From: Rhodocyclaceae bacterium
Lineage (GTDB): Bacteria > Pseudomonadota > Gammaproteobacteria > Burkholderiales > Rhodocyclaceae
Length of the DNA stretch: 64,000 nt
Assembly: GCA_019455325.1 (NCBI GenBank)
Contig: JACFMQ010000001.1
Span: 259,071-323,070, forward strand
Reading direction: 5' to 3'
Below, in pieces: positions 1 to 11,548 of this stretch. The first letter of the stretch is position 1; the number at the start of each line of letters is the position of its first letter. Made by a program: the position numbers and the translations under genes. The notes under the pieces are model-generated. The model worked only from the letters and a program-made list of their open reading frames with translations. It was not told where the DNA came from and did not search any database.

Positions 1-380
1 TCCATCGGTGAGGCCATGCTGAAGACCACGTCGGCCGGAATCAGGTCGCGCTTGATCAGCGCCGGAATTTCCGAGAAATAGTTCGGGATGAAGTCGATCC
101 AGCCCTCCTGGCCGCCGGGGCGCGAGACGCCGCCGTAGAAGTAGGCGGTGTGGCGGACGTGCTCGGCGGTCTCCGGGTCGAAGTAGCCGTACTTCCGGAG
201 CGGCAGGATCTGCACCACTTCCACGTCGCGGAAGTCGCGCCGCTGCTCGGAGAGCGCCGCGAGCAGCGCCGGCGGCTCGCCGACCCCGGTCGGCACGACG
301 ATGGTGTCGCCGTTCTGCACCTGGCGCACGGCGTCGGCCGCGCTCATTCGTTTTTGCTGGTACTGGGACTGGAAGGACAT
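1..380 (-). CDS. Acetyl-CoA hydrolase/transferase family protein (N-terminal part, runs off window)
   Basis: The minus strand is open from the ATG at 378-380 to the window edge, giving about 126 codons; the rest lies outside. The start is chosen for the AAAGGAG ribosome-binding site just upstream (about 387-394). The translation opens with a short basic N-terminus, then a glycine-rich strand segment (NGDTIVVPTGVGEPPALL), and later a PGGQEGWIDFIPNYFSEIP stretch. Both are typical of the acetyl-CoA hydrolase / 4-hydroxybutyrate CoA-transferase family, cytoplasmic enzymes that move or remove CoA on short acyl groups. The catalytic glutamate region of this family is not inside the window, so the exact substrate cannot be judged. 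It is transcribed divergently from the sensor kinase at 660. Family call is from motif recognition; specificity is unknown. Confidence 0.8.
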   Translation of the reverse strand, partial: MSFQSQYQQKRMSAADAVRQVQNGDTIVVPTGVGEPPALLAALSEQRRDFRDVEVVQILPLRKYGYFDPETAEHVRHTAYFYGGVSRPGGQEGWIDFIPNYFSEIPALIKRDLIPADVVFSMASPM

Positions 381-659
381 CTGCCGCGCTCCTTTGTTAC
401 AGGTCTCGATGGCGGACCGGGGAGCGCGTCCCGGCCGTCGCCCGCCCTGTGCGCGGACAACCGCCGGGCGGTATGCGGCGGCGGAACCGGAGTGTCTCCT
501 CGGCATTGCATTCTGCTTTTCCGGTCCCGGTCCGCCTGGATCGGCGTCCGAAACTCGTGGCGAAGGAGGATGGCAGGAGACCCTTGCACAACTATTCACG
601 AAAAGTAACGAATCGTTACAAGCCGGCGGCAGGCGGACCGGCTGGCCTAGAATCACGGG
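381..659. other. Intergenic region between divergent CoA-transferase and sensor kinase genes
   Basis: This 279-bp stretch separates two divergent genes and must hold both promoters. The open frames crossing it are continuations of shadow frames and lack ribosome-binding sites. A locally AT-richer segment at about 590-620 is a plausible promoter region for the kinase gene, but I see no convincing -35/-10 pair. Confidence 0.4.
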
Positions 660-2711
660 ATGAGCGAAGGGCGAACGAACGACGAAGAACGGCAGCGGCT
701 CGCCGCCGAGCGGCATCGCTACGAGATGCTGCAGGTCGGCCTCGACCTGCTCGACCAGGGGCTGACGGTGTTCGACGGCAACCTGCGGATGGCGGCGTGG
801 AACGACACCTTCCTGCGCCTGCTCGATTTCCCGCGCGAAATGGCCTTCGTCGGCGCCGACTTCGAGAGCTTCATCCGCTACAACGCCGAGCGCGGCGAGT
901 ACGGCCCGGGCGACTCCGAGGCGCAGGTCGCCCTGCGCGTGGACGCGGCGCGGCGCTTCAGCTCGCACGTCGCCGAGCGCGTCCGGCCGGACGGGCGGAT
1001 TCTCTTCGTGCGCGGCGAGCCGCTGCCGCACGAGGGCTTCGTCACGCTGTACACCGACGTCACCGAGCAGCGCAGCATCGACAAGCTGCTGCGCCACCAG
1101 ACCACCGAGCTGGAAGAACGCGTCGCCCGCCGTACCGCGCAACTGGAGAACGCCAACGCGGTGCTCTCGCGGGTGAACGAGGAAAAGACGCAGATCGCCG
1201 CGGCGCTCAGGCGCAGCGAGGAGCGCATCCGCCTGATCACCGACACCATCCCGGCGATGATCGGCTACTTCGACAAGAACGAGATCTTCCGCTACGCCAA
1301 CCGCGGCTACGCCGACTGGTTCGGCGTCGACATCGCCCGCTTCATCGGCTACACCATCCGCGCCGTGGTCGGCGAGACGGTCTACAACCGCGTCCGCGAC
1401 AACGTGCGGCTGGCGCTGACCGGCCGCCAGGTGACCTACGAGTACATCATCGAACGGCTCGGCCGGACCATGACCGCGCGCAGCACGCTGGTGCCGGAGA
1501 TCGGGGCGGACGGCGAGGTGCTCGGCTGCTTCGTCTTCGCCTACGACGTCACCGAGCAGAAGCGGATGCAGCTCGCGCTGGTGCAGGCGCAGAAGATGGA
1601 CGCCATCGGCCAGCTCACCGGCGGCCTGGCGCACGACTTCAACAACCTGCTGACGGTGGTCATCGGCAACCTCGCCGCGCTGCAGGAGCGCCTCGGCGAC
1701 CAGGCCGAGGTCCGCGAATTCACCGAGCCGGCGCTGCAGTCGGCGCGCCGCGGCGTGCAGTTGATCCGCCGTCTGCAGACCTTCTCGCGACAGCAGCCGC
1801 TGGAGCCGATGACGGTGGACGTCGCCCGCCTGATCGTCGAGCTGACGACGCTGATCGAGCGCTCGCTGCCGGAGTCGATCGAAATCTCCGTGGATCTGTC
1901 CGAGGCGCCGATGCACTGCCTGGTCGACCCCGGCCAACTGGAGAGCGCGCTGCTCAACTTCGCGCTCAACGCGCGCGACGCGATGCCCGACGGCGGCCGC
2001 CTGCGCATCGCCGCGGCGCCGCTCGGGCTGGCCGCGGACTCGCCGGCCGCCGCCGAATTCGGCGTAGCCGCCGGCGACTACATCCAGTTCGAGGTCGCCG
2101 ACGACGGCTGCGGCATGGACGCGGCGACGCTGGCGCGCGTCTTCGAGCCCTTCTTCACGACCAAGCAGCTCGGCCTGGGCAGCGGCCTCGGCCTGGCCAT
2201 GACGCAGGGCTTCGCCCGCCAGTCCGGCGGCGGCATCCGCATCGCCAGCGCGCCGGGGCAGGGCACGGCGGTGCAACTGGTGCTGCCGCAGTGCCAGCCG
2301 GAAGCGCCGGCAGCGGAGCAGGAAGGCGTCGCCGACGATGGCGCCGGCGGCCGGCTGGTGCTGCTCGTCGAGGACGATCCGGCGGTGCGCCGCGTCGTCC
2401 GCCAGCAGTTGGTCGAGCTCGGCTACGCGGTGATCGAGGCCGACGACGGCGCGCAGGCGCTGCAGCTCGCCGACGCCGTGCCCGACATCGCGCTGGTGCT
2501 GACCGACATGGTCATGCCCGGCGGCATCAACGGCCGCCAGTTGATCGAGCTGGTGCGGCAGCGCCGGCCGGGCGTCGGCGTCGTGCTCATGAGCGGCTAC
2601 GCCGAGGGCCTGGGCAGCCGCGAGGAGCGCACGCTGCTGCTGCTGGACAAGCCGTTTTCAACCCGCGAACTGGCCGAGGCGCTGCAGCGGGCGCAGAGGG
2701 AGAAAGCATGA
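660..2711 (+). CDS. PAS-domain hybrid sensor histidine kinase with C-terminal receiver
   Basis: A 683-residue soluble hybrid kinase. Order: N-terminal PAS domain (about 25-135, with DQGLTVFDGNLRMAAWN), a coiled-coil segment (about 140-185), a second PAS domain (about 190-300, TIPAMIGYFDKN), and a HisKA dimerisation domain with phosphoacceptor His325 in an AHDFNNLL motif. A HATPase domain follows (N box NFALNARDAMPDGG, G boxes DDGCGMD and GSGLGLAM), then a receiver domain (about 572-683) with likely phosphoacceptor Asp616 in LTDMVMPGG and a conserved Lys in DKPFS. No membrane segments are seen, so the signal is probably cytoplasmic. The stop overlaps the start of the next gene (ATGA), so the pair is translationally coupled. 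The ATG at 660 is chosen because the upstream frame carries no ribosome-binding site; the site here is also weak. The ligand is unknown. Confidence 0.92.
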   Translation: MSEGRTNDEERQRLAAERHRYEMLQVGLDLLDQGLTVFDGNLRMAAWNDTFLRLLDFPREMAFVGADFESFIRYNAERGEYGPGDSEAQVALRVDAARRFSSHVAERVRPDGRILFVRGEPLPHEGFVTLYTDVTEQRSIDKLLRHQTTELEERVARRTAQLENANAVLSRVNEEKTQIAAALRRSEERIRLITDTIPAMIGYFDKNEIFRYANRGYADWFGVDIARFIGYTIRAVVGETVYNRVRDNVRLALTGRQVTYEYIIERLGRTMTARSTLVPEIGADGEVLGCFVFAYDVTEQKRMQLALVQAQKMDAIGQLTGGLAHDFNNLLTVVIGNLAALQERLGDQAEVREFTEPALQSARRGVQLIRRLQTFSRQQPLEPMTVDVARLIVELTTLIERSLPESIEISVDLSEAPMHCLVDPGQLESALLNFALNARDAMPDGGRLRIAAAPLGLAADSPAAAEFGVAAGDYIQFEVADDGCGMDAATLARVFEPFFTTKQLGLGSGLGLAMTQGFARQSGGGIRIASAPGQGTAVQLVLPQCQPEAPAAEQEGVADDGAGGRLVLLVEDDPAVRRVVRQQLVELGYAVIEADDGAQALQLADAVPDIALVLTDMVMPGGINGRQLIELVRQRRPGVGVVLMSGYAEGLGSREERTLLLLDKPFSTRELAEALQRAQREKA

Positions 2712-3445
2712 GGAGCGCGGCCGAGGCGCAGGACGGGGCGCGGCTGATCGCGCTGGTCGAGGACGATCCGGAGGTCGCCCGCGTCATCGAGAAGACGCTG
2801 GCCGATTTCGCCTTCCACACGGCCTGGTGCCGCAGCGGCGGCGAGATGCTGCGGCGCCTGCCGAAGCTGCTGCCGGACCTGTGCATCATCGACCTCGGCC
2901 TGCCGGACATGGACGGGCTCGACCTGATGCGCCGGCTGCGCGAGCTGTCGCCCTGCGGCATCCTGATCCTGACCGGCCGGGCGCACGTCAGCGACCGCGT
3001 GATGGGCCTGGAACTCGGCGCCGACGACTACGTGCTCAAACCCTTCGAGCCGCGCGAGCTGGTCGCCCGCATCCGCAGCGTGCTGCGCCGGCGCGCGGCA
3101 GCGCCCGGTCCGACGAACGGCGGCCAGGCGAGCGTCGCCGAATTCGCCGGCTGGCGCTTCAACCTCGGCAACAACACGCTGGTTTCGCCGGCCGGCGTCG
3201 AGGAACTGCTCAGCGCCTCGGAGGCGGAGCTGCTGAAAGTCTTCGTCGGCAGCCCGAACCGCATCCTGCAGCGCGAGCAGCTGATGGGCCAGCGCGAGCT
3301 GTCGCCGACCGACCGCACGATCGACGTGCGCATCTCGCGGCTGCGCCGCAAGCTGGAGCCGGACCCGCAGAATCCGGTGCTGATCAAGACCGTGTACGGC
3401 GCCGGCTACCTGTTCCTGGCGACGGTGAACTGGTCCGGCGGCTGA
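2708..3445 (+). CDS. OmpR/PhoB-family response regulator
   Basis: A 245-residue DNA-binding response regulator. It has an N-terminal receiver domain (about 13-130) with acidic pocket VEDDPE, phosphoacceptor Asp62 in IIDLGLPDMDG, the T/S residue in LILTGRA, and Lys in VLKPFEPRE. A C-terminal winged helix follows (about 145-240; TDRTIDVRISRLRRKLEPD and TVYGAGYLF). The start overlaps the stop of the hybrid kinase by four bases, so they should be co-translated and form a phosphorelay: His325 to the kinase's own receiver and/or this Asp62. The longer open frame upstream is a shadow of the kinase gene. Target genes cannot be told from sequence. Confidence 0.93.
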   Translation: MRSAAEAQDGARLIALVEDDPEVARVIEKTLADFAFHTAWCRSGGEMLRRLPKLLPDLCIIDLGLPDMDGLDLMRRLRELSPCGILILTGRAHVSDRVMGLELGADDYVLKPFEPRELVARIRSVLRRRAAAPGPTNGGQASVAEFAGWRFNLGNNTLVSPAGVEELLSASEAELLKVFVGSPNRILQREQLMGQRELSPTDRTIDVRISRLRRKLEPDPQNPVLIKTVYGAGYLFLATVNWSGG

Positions 3446-3454
3446 GGGCAGGGG

Positions 3455-3478
3455 CCCCGCCTTCGGCCGAAGGCGGGG
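3455..3478. terminator. Perfect 24-nt palindrome between convergent genes
   Basis: A perfect inverted repeat (CCCCGCCTTCGG and its complement) lies 9 bases after the response regulator stop and 9 bases before the stop of the convergent hydratase. A strong GC stem at a convergent junction suggests a bidirectional terminator. No clear U-tract follows on either strand, so intrinsic termination is likely but not certain. Confidence 0.5.
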
Positions 3479-3487
3479 GATTGCGGT

Positions 3488-4264
3488 TCACTCGTGCCGG
3501 AACGCGGCGGCGCGCTTCTCGACGAAGGCGGCCATGCCTTCCTTCTGGTCGGCGAGCGCGAAGGCGGCGTGGAATTCGCGGCGCTCGAAAAGCAGCCCCT
3601 CGTTGAGGCTGCTTTCGTAGGCGCGGTTCACGCACTCCTTGATCATCATCACCACCGGCAGCGAGAAGGCGGCGATCGTCGCCGCGGCGGCGAGCGCCTC
3701 GTCGAGCAGCCGGTCGGCCGGCACCACGCGGGCGACCAGGCCGGCGCGCTCGGCTTCCTCGGCGCCGATCATGCGCGCGGTGAGGCACATGTCCATCGCC
3801 TTCGCCTTGCCGACGGCGCGCGGCAGGCGCTGCGTGCCGCCGGCGCCGGGCAGGATGCCGAGCTTGATCTCGGGCTGGCCGAATTTCGCGGTGTCGGCGG
3901 CGAAGATCATGTCGCACATCATCGCCAGCTCGCAGCCGCCGCCGAGCGCAAAGCCGGCGACCGCGGCGATGACCGGCTTGCGGCAGGTCTTCACCCTTTC
4001 CCAGTTGCGCGTGATGTAGTCGCCCTTGTAGGCGTCCATGTAGCTGAAGTCCTTCATCATGCCGATGTCGGCGCCGGCGGCGAAGGCTTTCTCCGAGCCG
4101 GTGACGACGATGCAGCCGATGCCGTCGTCCGCCTCGAAGGCGGCGAGCGCCGCGCCGAGTTCGTCCATCAGGCCGTCGCACAGCGCGTTGAGCTGCTTCG
4201 GCCGGTTCAGCGTGATCAGGCCGACGCGGTCCTTCCTGTCGACGAGGATGTAGGTGGTGTCCAT
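3488..4264 (-). CDS. Enoyl-CoA hydratase (crotonase family)
   Basis: A 258-residue crotonase-fold enzyme expected to hydrate 2-enoyl-CoA to 3-hydroxyacyl-CoA in the cytoplasm. Visible hallmarks are NRPKQLNAL at the N-terminus, the oxyanion-hole segment (AAGADIGMM), the first catalytic glutamate in [13 protein letters not shown], the second in the [22 protein letters not shown] region, and a typical C-terminal helix region. Length matches short-chain enoyl-CoA hydratases (about 257-260). A GGAGA ribosome-binding site precedes the start. It is monocistronic and convergent with the response regulator gene. It could serve fatty-acid, aromatic-CoA or polyhydroxyalkanoate metabolism; the CoA-transferase gene at the window edge fits acyl-CoA use but shows no direct link. 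Confidence 0.9.
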   Translation of the reverse strand: MDTTYILVDRKDRVGLITLNRPKQLNALCDGLMDELGAALAAFEADDGIGCIVVTGSEKAFAAGADIGMMKDFSYMDAYKGDYITRNWERVKTCRKPVIAAVAGFALGGGCELAMMCDMIFAADTAKFGQPEIKLGILPGAGGTQRLPRAVGKAKAMDMCLTARMIGAEEAERAGLVARVVPADRLLDEALAAAATIAAFSLPVVMMIKECVNRAYESSLNEGLLFERREFHAAFALADQKEGMAAFVEKRAAAFRHE

Positions 4265-4380
4265 GCTTGGAGTCTCCGTTCAGTGGCTGAAGAATGGCGG
4301 CCGGGCGCCGCTTTCCATACGCGTACGTATGCTAGGGGCTCCGGCAGGAAAACGCCAGCCCGCTTTCGTCCGGATGCGGC

Positions 4381-5001
4381 CTATTCGTCGCGTCCGACGG
4401 AGAAGGACGGCAGCGTCAGGTGGAAGCGGATCGCCGCCATGCGCAGCGCCAGGATGAAGACCATGGTCGCGCCGCTGGCCCAGACCTCGGGCACGCCGGC
4501 CAGTTGCAGGCCGATCAGCAGCAGCGCGCCGAGCCAGGCGGCGGTGGCATAGAGCTCGCCGGCGCGCATCACCAGCGGCACCTCGTTGCACAGCACGTCG
4601 CGCACGACGCCGCCGAAGACGCCGGTGATCACGCCCATCAGCGAGGCGGCCAGCCAGGGCGTGTGCCACTGCAACGCCACCTGCGTGCCGATCACCGTGA
4701 ACAGCGCCAGGCCGACCGCGTCCGGAAAGAGGAACCAGCGCGGCGAGACCGTGCGATGGCGGATCAGGAAGAAACTGGCGATGCCGACGGCGACGGCGGT
4801 GATCAGGTAGGTCTGGTCGACCACCCAGAAGACCTTGCGGTCGAGCAGCAGGTCGCGCACCGTGCCGCCGCCGAGCGCCGTGGCCACTGCGACGAAGCTG
4901 GCGCCGATGATGTCGACCTCCTTGCGCTCGGCTTCCAGCACGCCGGTCAGCGCGTTGACCGCCACCGCCGCCATGCCGACCCAGTAGATGAAGTCGACCA
5001 T
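4381..5001 (-). CDS. Trimeric intracellular cation (TRIC) channel family protein
   Basis: A 206-residue, almost entirely hydrophobic protein with about seven predicted transmembrane helices. Two repeated glycine-rich motifs, GGGTVRDLLL (about residue 45) and GGVVRDVLCNE (about residue 130), mark the duplicated UPF0126/TRIC fold, in which the kinked glycine-rich helices form the ion pathway of a trimeric potassium-permeable channel. It sits in the inner membrane. It starts 19 bases after the smpB stop on the same strand, so the two are probably co-transcribed. The physiological role in bacteria is not settled; the family call is firm. Confidence 0.9.
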   Translation of the reverse strand: MVDFIYWVGMAAVAVNALTGVLEAERKEVDIIGASFVAVATALGGGTVRDLLLDRKVFWVVDQTYLITAVAVGIASFFLIRHRTVSPRWFLFPDAVGLALFTVIGTQVALQWHTPWLAASLMGVITGVFGGVVRDVLCNEVPLVMRAGELYATAAWLGALLLIGLQLAGVPEVWASGATMVFILALRMAAIRFHLTLPSFSVGRDE

Positions 5002-5020
5002 CGCCCGGCCGGGCGCGCGA

Positions 5021-5470
5021 TCAGCGCGCGCGCTCCTTCATCAGCCGGCCCTGTTCGCGCTTCCAGTCCTTGTCCTGCTCGGTGGCGCGCTTGTCGTGCA
5101 GCTTCTTGCCCTTGGCCAGGCCGATCTCGGCCTTCACGCGGCCGCGCGTGTAGTGCAGGTCGACCGGCACCAGCGTGTAGCCGGCGCGCTCGACCTTGCC
5201 GATCAGCTTCGAGATTTCGCGCTCGTGCAGGAGCAGCTTGCGCGTACGCACCGGGTCCGGGTGCACGTGCGTCGAGGCTTGCGAGAGCGGCGTGATGTGC
5301 ATGCCGAGCAGCCAGATCTCGCCGCCCTTGACGACGACATAGGCTTCCTTGATCTGCACGCGGCCGGCGCGGATGGCCTTGACCTCCCAGCCTTCGAGGG
5401 CGATGCCGGCCTCGTATTTCTCCTCGACGAAGTAATCGTGGAAGGCCTTCTTGTTGGTGGTGATGCTCAT
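5021..5470 (-). CDS. smpB: SsrA-binding protein SmpB
   Basis: A 149-residue protein that binds tmRNA and delivers it to stalled ribosomes for trans-translation. Recognisable SmpB segments are the N-terminal [18 protein letters not shown], the oligonucleotide-binding barrel with [14 protein letters not shown] and [23 protein letters not shown], and the basic C-terminal tail ([19 protein letters not shown]) that mimics an mRNA in the ribosome. Length is slightly under the usual 155-160. The start at 5468-5470 fits the conserved N-terminus; the open frame continues upstream without family similarity. It is divergent from ratA, a widely conserved smpB–ratA arrangement. The ssrA RNA gene is not in this window. 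Confidence 0.97.
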   Translation of the reverse strand: MSITTNKKAFHDYFVEEKYEAGIALEGWEVKAIRAGRVQIKEAYVVVKGGEIWLLGMHITPLSQASTHVHPDPVRTRKLLLHEREISKLIGKVERAGYTLVPVDLHYTRGRVKAEIGLAKGKKLHDKRATEQDKDWKREQGRLMKERAR

Positions 5471-5539
5471 GTGCCCCGGGCTTCGCCGCAATTGCGCTAA
5501 AATGCGCCATTCTACAGGATTCACGGGGGTTGACGGGCG

Positions 5540-5989
5540 ATGGCCCTGGTCGAGAAATCGGTGCTGATCGCGCACTCTGCGCAACGGATGTTCGACCTCG
5601 TCGATCGCGTCGAGGACTACCCGCAGTTCCTGCCGTGGTGCAATCGCACCGAGCTGAAATTCCGCGACGCGACGAGGACGGCGGCGACGCTGTTCATCAA
5701 CTATCACAGCGTCAAGTCGCACTTTACGACCGAGAACGAGAAGTCGGCCGACGAGTCGCCGCTGTGGATGAAGATCCGCCTGGTCGACGGCCCGTTCCGG
5801 CGGCTGGAAGGCACCTGGCGCTTCCGGCCGCTGGCCGAGGACGCCTGCAAGATCGAATTCCAGCTCGCCTACGAGTTCTCCAGCCGGCTCTTCGAGAAGG
5901 TCATCGGACCGGTGTTCAGCAACATCGCGAACACCTTCGTCGACGCCTTCGTCAAACGCGCGGCGCAGGTTTATGGGGTGGAAGGATGA
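5540..5989 (+). CDS. ratA: RatA / COQ10-like START-domain protein
   Basis: A 149-residue single-domain protein of the polyketide cyclase/START superfamily. The N-terminus ([20 protein letters not shown], then [11 protein letters not shown]) is diagnostic for the RatA/COQ10 subgroup, and the closing helix ([19 protein letters not shown]) covers the lipid-binding cavity. In the literature the E. coli homologue was described as a toxin that blocks ribosomal subunit association, whereas the mitochondrial relative COQ10 binds ubiquinone. The conserved neighbourhood (smpB, rnfH) favours a housekeeping role, but the sequence cannot separate these. A GGGGG ribosome-binding site precedes the ATG, and the stop overlaps the start of rnfH. 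Confidence 0.9.
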   Translation: MALVEKSVLIAHSAQRMFDLVDRVEDYPQFLPWCNRTELKFRDATRTAATLFINYHSVKSHFTTENEKSADESPLWMKIRLVDGPFRRLEGTWRFRPLAEDACKIEFQLAYEFSSRLFEKVIGPVFSNIANTFVDAFVKRAAQVYGVEG

Positions 5990-6300
5990 AGGTCGAAGTG
6001 ATCTACGCACTGCCGCACGCGACGGAACGAGTCGAGCTCGACCTGCCGGAAGGCGGCACCGTGCTGCAGGCGGTCGAGGCTTCGGGGCTGCTGCAGAAGC
6101 ATCCGGAGATCGACGTCAAGAAGAACAAGTTCGGCATCTACGCCAAGCTGGCCAAGGCCGATGCCGTGCTGCGCGACCGCGACCGCGTCGAGATCTACCG
6201 GCCGCTGATCGCCGACCCGAAGGAAGTGCGCAAGCAGCGCGTGGCCGAGGGCAAGGTGATGAAGAAAGGCGCCGGCGACGAGGCCGGCGCGGCGGAGTAG
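5986..6300 (+). CDS. rnfH: RnfH family ubiquitin-like protein (RatB)
   Basis: A 104-residue protein with a beta-grasp (ubiquitin-like) fold. It opens with [20 protein letters not shown] and contains the family's [17 protein letters not shown] and [19 protein letters not shown] motifs. The C-terminal tail is rich in Lys, Gly and Ala. The function of RnfH is poorly known; the name comes from its position beside rnf electron-transfer genes in some bacteria. Here it overlaps the ratA stop by four bases, so the two are translationally coupled. The start at 5986 is fixed by this overlap and by the family N-terminus; the longer upstream frame is a shadow of ratA. Confidence 0.9.
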   Translation: MKVEVIYALPHATERVELDLPEGGTVLQAVEASGLLQKHPEIDVKKNKFGIYAKLAKADAVLRDRDRVEIYRPLIADPKEVRKQRVAEGKVMKKGAGDEAGAAE

Positions 6301-6309
6301 GCGCCGCGC

Positions 6310-6801
6310 CTACCTGCAGGCGTCGGCGATCATCCGGCGCGTGCGCTCGATCTCCGCTGTCCGCTGCACGTCTTCCAGGAAGACACGTTCGCCCTTTTCG
6401 TCGCGCAGGGCGATCCGCTCGCCGGATTCGAGCATCCGCAACTGACGCTGCGCGCGCTCGCAGTCCTCCTTGCGCCGGGCCTTGTCCGCGCTTTCCTTCT
6501 GCGCCTTCTCGGCGGCCTCCCGCTGCGCCTGCTGCCGTTTCCTGAACTCCATCTCGCGGTCGGCCAGCGTTTTCGGCGGCGCCGCCGCATTCGCACCGTC
6601 CGTCGCCGGCGGGTCTTCGGATGTCGATACGCCGTTTTCCGCCGCATGCGCCTTCGCCGGCAGCGCGCCGGCGGGCGGCGGTCGGTCCGAGATCACGGTC
6701 CTGCCGGCGGCGTCCTTGTACTGGTAGATCTGGGCCTGCGCCGGCAGGCAGGCGAACAGCGCGGCGAGCAGGGCGATGCGCAGGGGGGAGGCGGAAAGCA
6801 T
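6310..6801 (-). CDS. DUF4124 domain-containing periplasmic protein
   Basis: A 163-residue exported protein. It has a signal peptide ([17 protein letters not shown], cleavage after about residue 23), then a short DUF4124 beta-hairpin ([19 protein letters not shown]). An Ala/Pro-rich linker and a charged helical segment rich in Lys, Glu, Arg and Gln follow (about 80-140). DUF4124 proteins are common and functionally uncharacterised in beta- and gammaproteobacteria. The start at 6799-6801 is chosen because it is immediately followed by the signal peptide; the much longer open frame upstream is antisense to guaB. It is convergent with rnfH and divergent from guaB. Confidence 0.82.
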   Translation of the reverse strand: MLSASPLRIALLAALFACLPAQAQIYQYKDAAGRTVISDRPPPAGALPAKAHAAENGVSTSEDPPATDGANAAAPPKTLADREMEFRKRQQAQREAAEKAQKESADKARRKEDCERAQRQLRMLESGERIALRDEKGERVFLEDVQRTAEIERTRRMIADACR

Positions 6802-6828
6802 GGCTGTCCAACGGTCAGATGGCTTGGG

Positions 6829-6834
6829 TATAAT
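6829..6834 (+). promoter_or_regulatory. Putative guaB promoter -10 element
   Basis: A perfect TATAAT lies 28 bases before the guaB start codon, in the gap between the divergent DUF4124 gene and guaB. No good TTGACA match is found at the expected spacing, so only the -10 is called. Confidence 0.5.
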
Positions 6835-6862
6835 ACGTTTTTGTAACCCCGGAACAAAGGCC

Positions 6863-8323
<1,461 letters not shown>

Positions 8324-8341
8324 TCCACGGCGTTCCAACCG

Positions 8342-8366
8342 GGGCGGCTTTTCAGCCGCCCTTGTT
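8342..8366 (+). terminator. Stem-loop between guaB and guaA (terminator or attenuator-like)
   Basis: GGGCGGC and GCCGCCC form a 7-bp GC stem (8342-8348 with 8355-8361) around a TTTTCA loop, followed by a T-rich stretch. It sits 18 bases after the guaB stop and 20 bases before the guaA start, so it probably reduces read-through between the two genes. Confidence 0.5.
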
Positions 8367-8382
8367 CATTCAAGGCGTTAAA

Positions 8383-9948
<1,566 letters not shown>

Positions 9949-9961
9949 TCCGGCGCCAAGA

Positions 9962-11548
9962 ATGAACGTGCAGACGGAACAAGGGTTGGTAGCCCTGTGC
10001 CTTGCCCTCATCGGAGGGCAGGGCAGCCTGTCTGCGGCCGAGCGCAAGCTCGCGAAGATCGCGCCGGCATCCGCGCTCAAGCCTCGGGACATCGAGGCGA
10101 TCCGTAAGGCGATCTCGCACGGCGCCGACCCGCTCGGCGAAGCCTTTTCGTCGATCCGCCCGGCGGCCGAGCGTCGCGTGGCCGGTGCCGTCTACACGCC
10201 GGCGCCGATCGTCCGCTCGATGATGACCTGGCTGGCCAGCCAAGAAACGCCGGCCCGCATCGTCGATCCGGGGGCGGGCTCGGGCCGCTTCATCCTGGCC
10301 GCAGGCGAAGCCTTCCCCGATGCGCAGCTCGTGGCCGTGGAAATGGACCCCCTGGCCGCGCTGATGCTGCGCGCGAACCTGAGCGCTCGCGGCTGGACCG
10401 ATCGGGCGACCGTGCTGGTCAAGGACTATCGGGAGGTCAAGCTGCCGCGCTGCGCCGGCATGACCGCCTTTATCGGCAATCCGCCCTATGTGCGGCACCA
10501 CGGCATCGCCGAGAACTGGAAAGCCTGGTACGCCTCGACCTTCGCCGACTTCGGCATCAAGGCGAGTGCGCTGGCCGGCCTGCATCTGCACTTCTTCCTG
10601 CAAACGCGCCTGCTTGCCAAGGCGGGCGACGTGGGCGCGTTCATCACCTCGGCCGAGTGGATGGATGTGAACTACGGTTCGGCGCTGCGCCGACTCCTGC
10701 TCGACGAGCTGGGCGGGGTCGCCCTGCACGTGCTGGCGCCGACCGTCGAAGCCTTCCCCGACACGGCGACGACGGCTGCGATCACATGCTTCCGCGTCGG
10801 CGAGTCGGCCGAGCCGGTGCGCGTGCGCGCCGTCGACGAACTGGCATGCCTCGACGGCTTGAGCAAGGGGAGCGACATCCCGCGCGAGCGGCTGCACGCC
10901 GCGCCGCGCTGGTCGATCATCGTTCGGCCGTCGGAGCCGGCCACGGCCGGCGACATCGAGCTTGGCGAGCTGTTCCGCGTGCATCGCGGCCAGGTCACGG
11001 GCGCAAACGACATCTGGATCGCTGGCGAGCACGCGAAGGGCCTGCCCGACCGCGTCAAGCTGCCGGCTGTCACCAAGGCCAGGGACTTGATCCAGGCCGG
11101 CGCGCATCTGCACTCGGCCGAGGCCCTGCGCCGCGTCGTCGACCTGCCGGTCGAGCTGGACGACTTCTCCAGGGAAGAGCGCCGACGCATCAGCGCCTTC
11201 CTCTCCTGGGCGAAGCTCAAGGGCGCGGATCAGGGCTACATCGCACGGCACCGCAAAGCCTGGTGGTCCGTGGGCCTGAAAGCCCCGGCCCCGATCCTGT
11301 GCACCTACATGGCCCGCCGGCCGCCTCAGTTCACGCTCAACGCATGCGACGCGCGACACATCAACGTCGCGCACGGCCTCTACCCGCGCCAGCCGCTGGC
11401 CGATGACGCGCTGGTCCGCCTGGTGACGTGGCTCAACAAGAACATCGACACAGGCAGCGGCCGAACCTACGCCGGCGGGTTGACCAAGTTCGAGCCCAAG
11501 GAAATCGAGCGCTTGCGCATCCCGAGCCTGGAAACGCTTTCCGCATGA
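9962..11548 (+). CDS. Type II DNA adenine-N6 methyltransferase (XamI-type modification enzyme)
   Basis: A 528-residue gamma-class N6-adenine methyltransferase. The SAM-binding motif I is DPGAGSGRF (starting at Asp102), with an acidic loop VAVEMDPLA after it, and the catalytic motif IV is NPPYVRH (Asn173-Tyr176). The N-terminal helical region and the long C-terminal target-recognition part (about 300-528) match TaqI/Eco57I-like enzymes. The stop overlaps the start of a XamI-type endonuclease, so this is the cognate protective enzyme; XamI cuts GTCGAC, which is the expected target by family inference only. It starts 13 bases after guaA and may be transcribed from the guaA promoter. No controller-protein gene is seen. 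Confidence 0.9.
   Translation: MNVQTEQGLVALCLALIGGQGSLSAAERKLAKIAPASALKPRDIEAIRKAISHGADPLGEAFSSIRPAAERRVAGAVYTPAPIVRSMMTWLASQETPARIVDPGAGSGRFILAAGEAFPDAQLVAVEMDPLAALMLRANLSARGWTDRATVLVKDYREVKLPRCAGMTAFIGNPPYVRHHGIAENWKAWYASTFADFGIKASALAGLHLHFFLQTRLLAKAGDVGAFITSAEWMDVNYGSALRRLLLDELGGVALHVLAPTVEAFPDTATTAAITCFRVGESAEPVRVRAVDELACLDGLSKGSDIPRERLHAAPRWSIIVRPSEPATAGDIELGELFRVHRGQVTGANDIWIAGEHAKGLPDRVKLPAVTKARDLIQAGAHLHSAEALRRVVDLPVELDDFSREERRRISAFLSWAKLKGADQGYIARHRKAWWSVGLKAPAPILCTYMARRPPQFTLNACDARHINVAHGLYPRQPLADDALVRLVTWLNKNIDTGSGRTYAGGLTKFEPKEIERLRIPSLETLSA

Noticed and set aside
449-2707. In-frame extension upstream of the response regulator (998-codon frame)
   Set aside because: The first ~750 codons are an Arg/Ala/Pro-rich shadow of the sensor kinase. 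The true start at 2708 overlaps the kinase stop.
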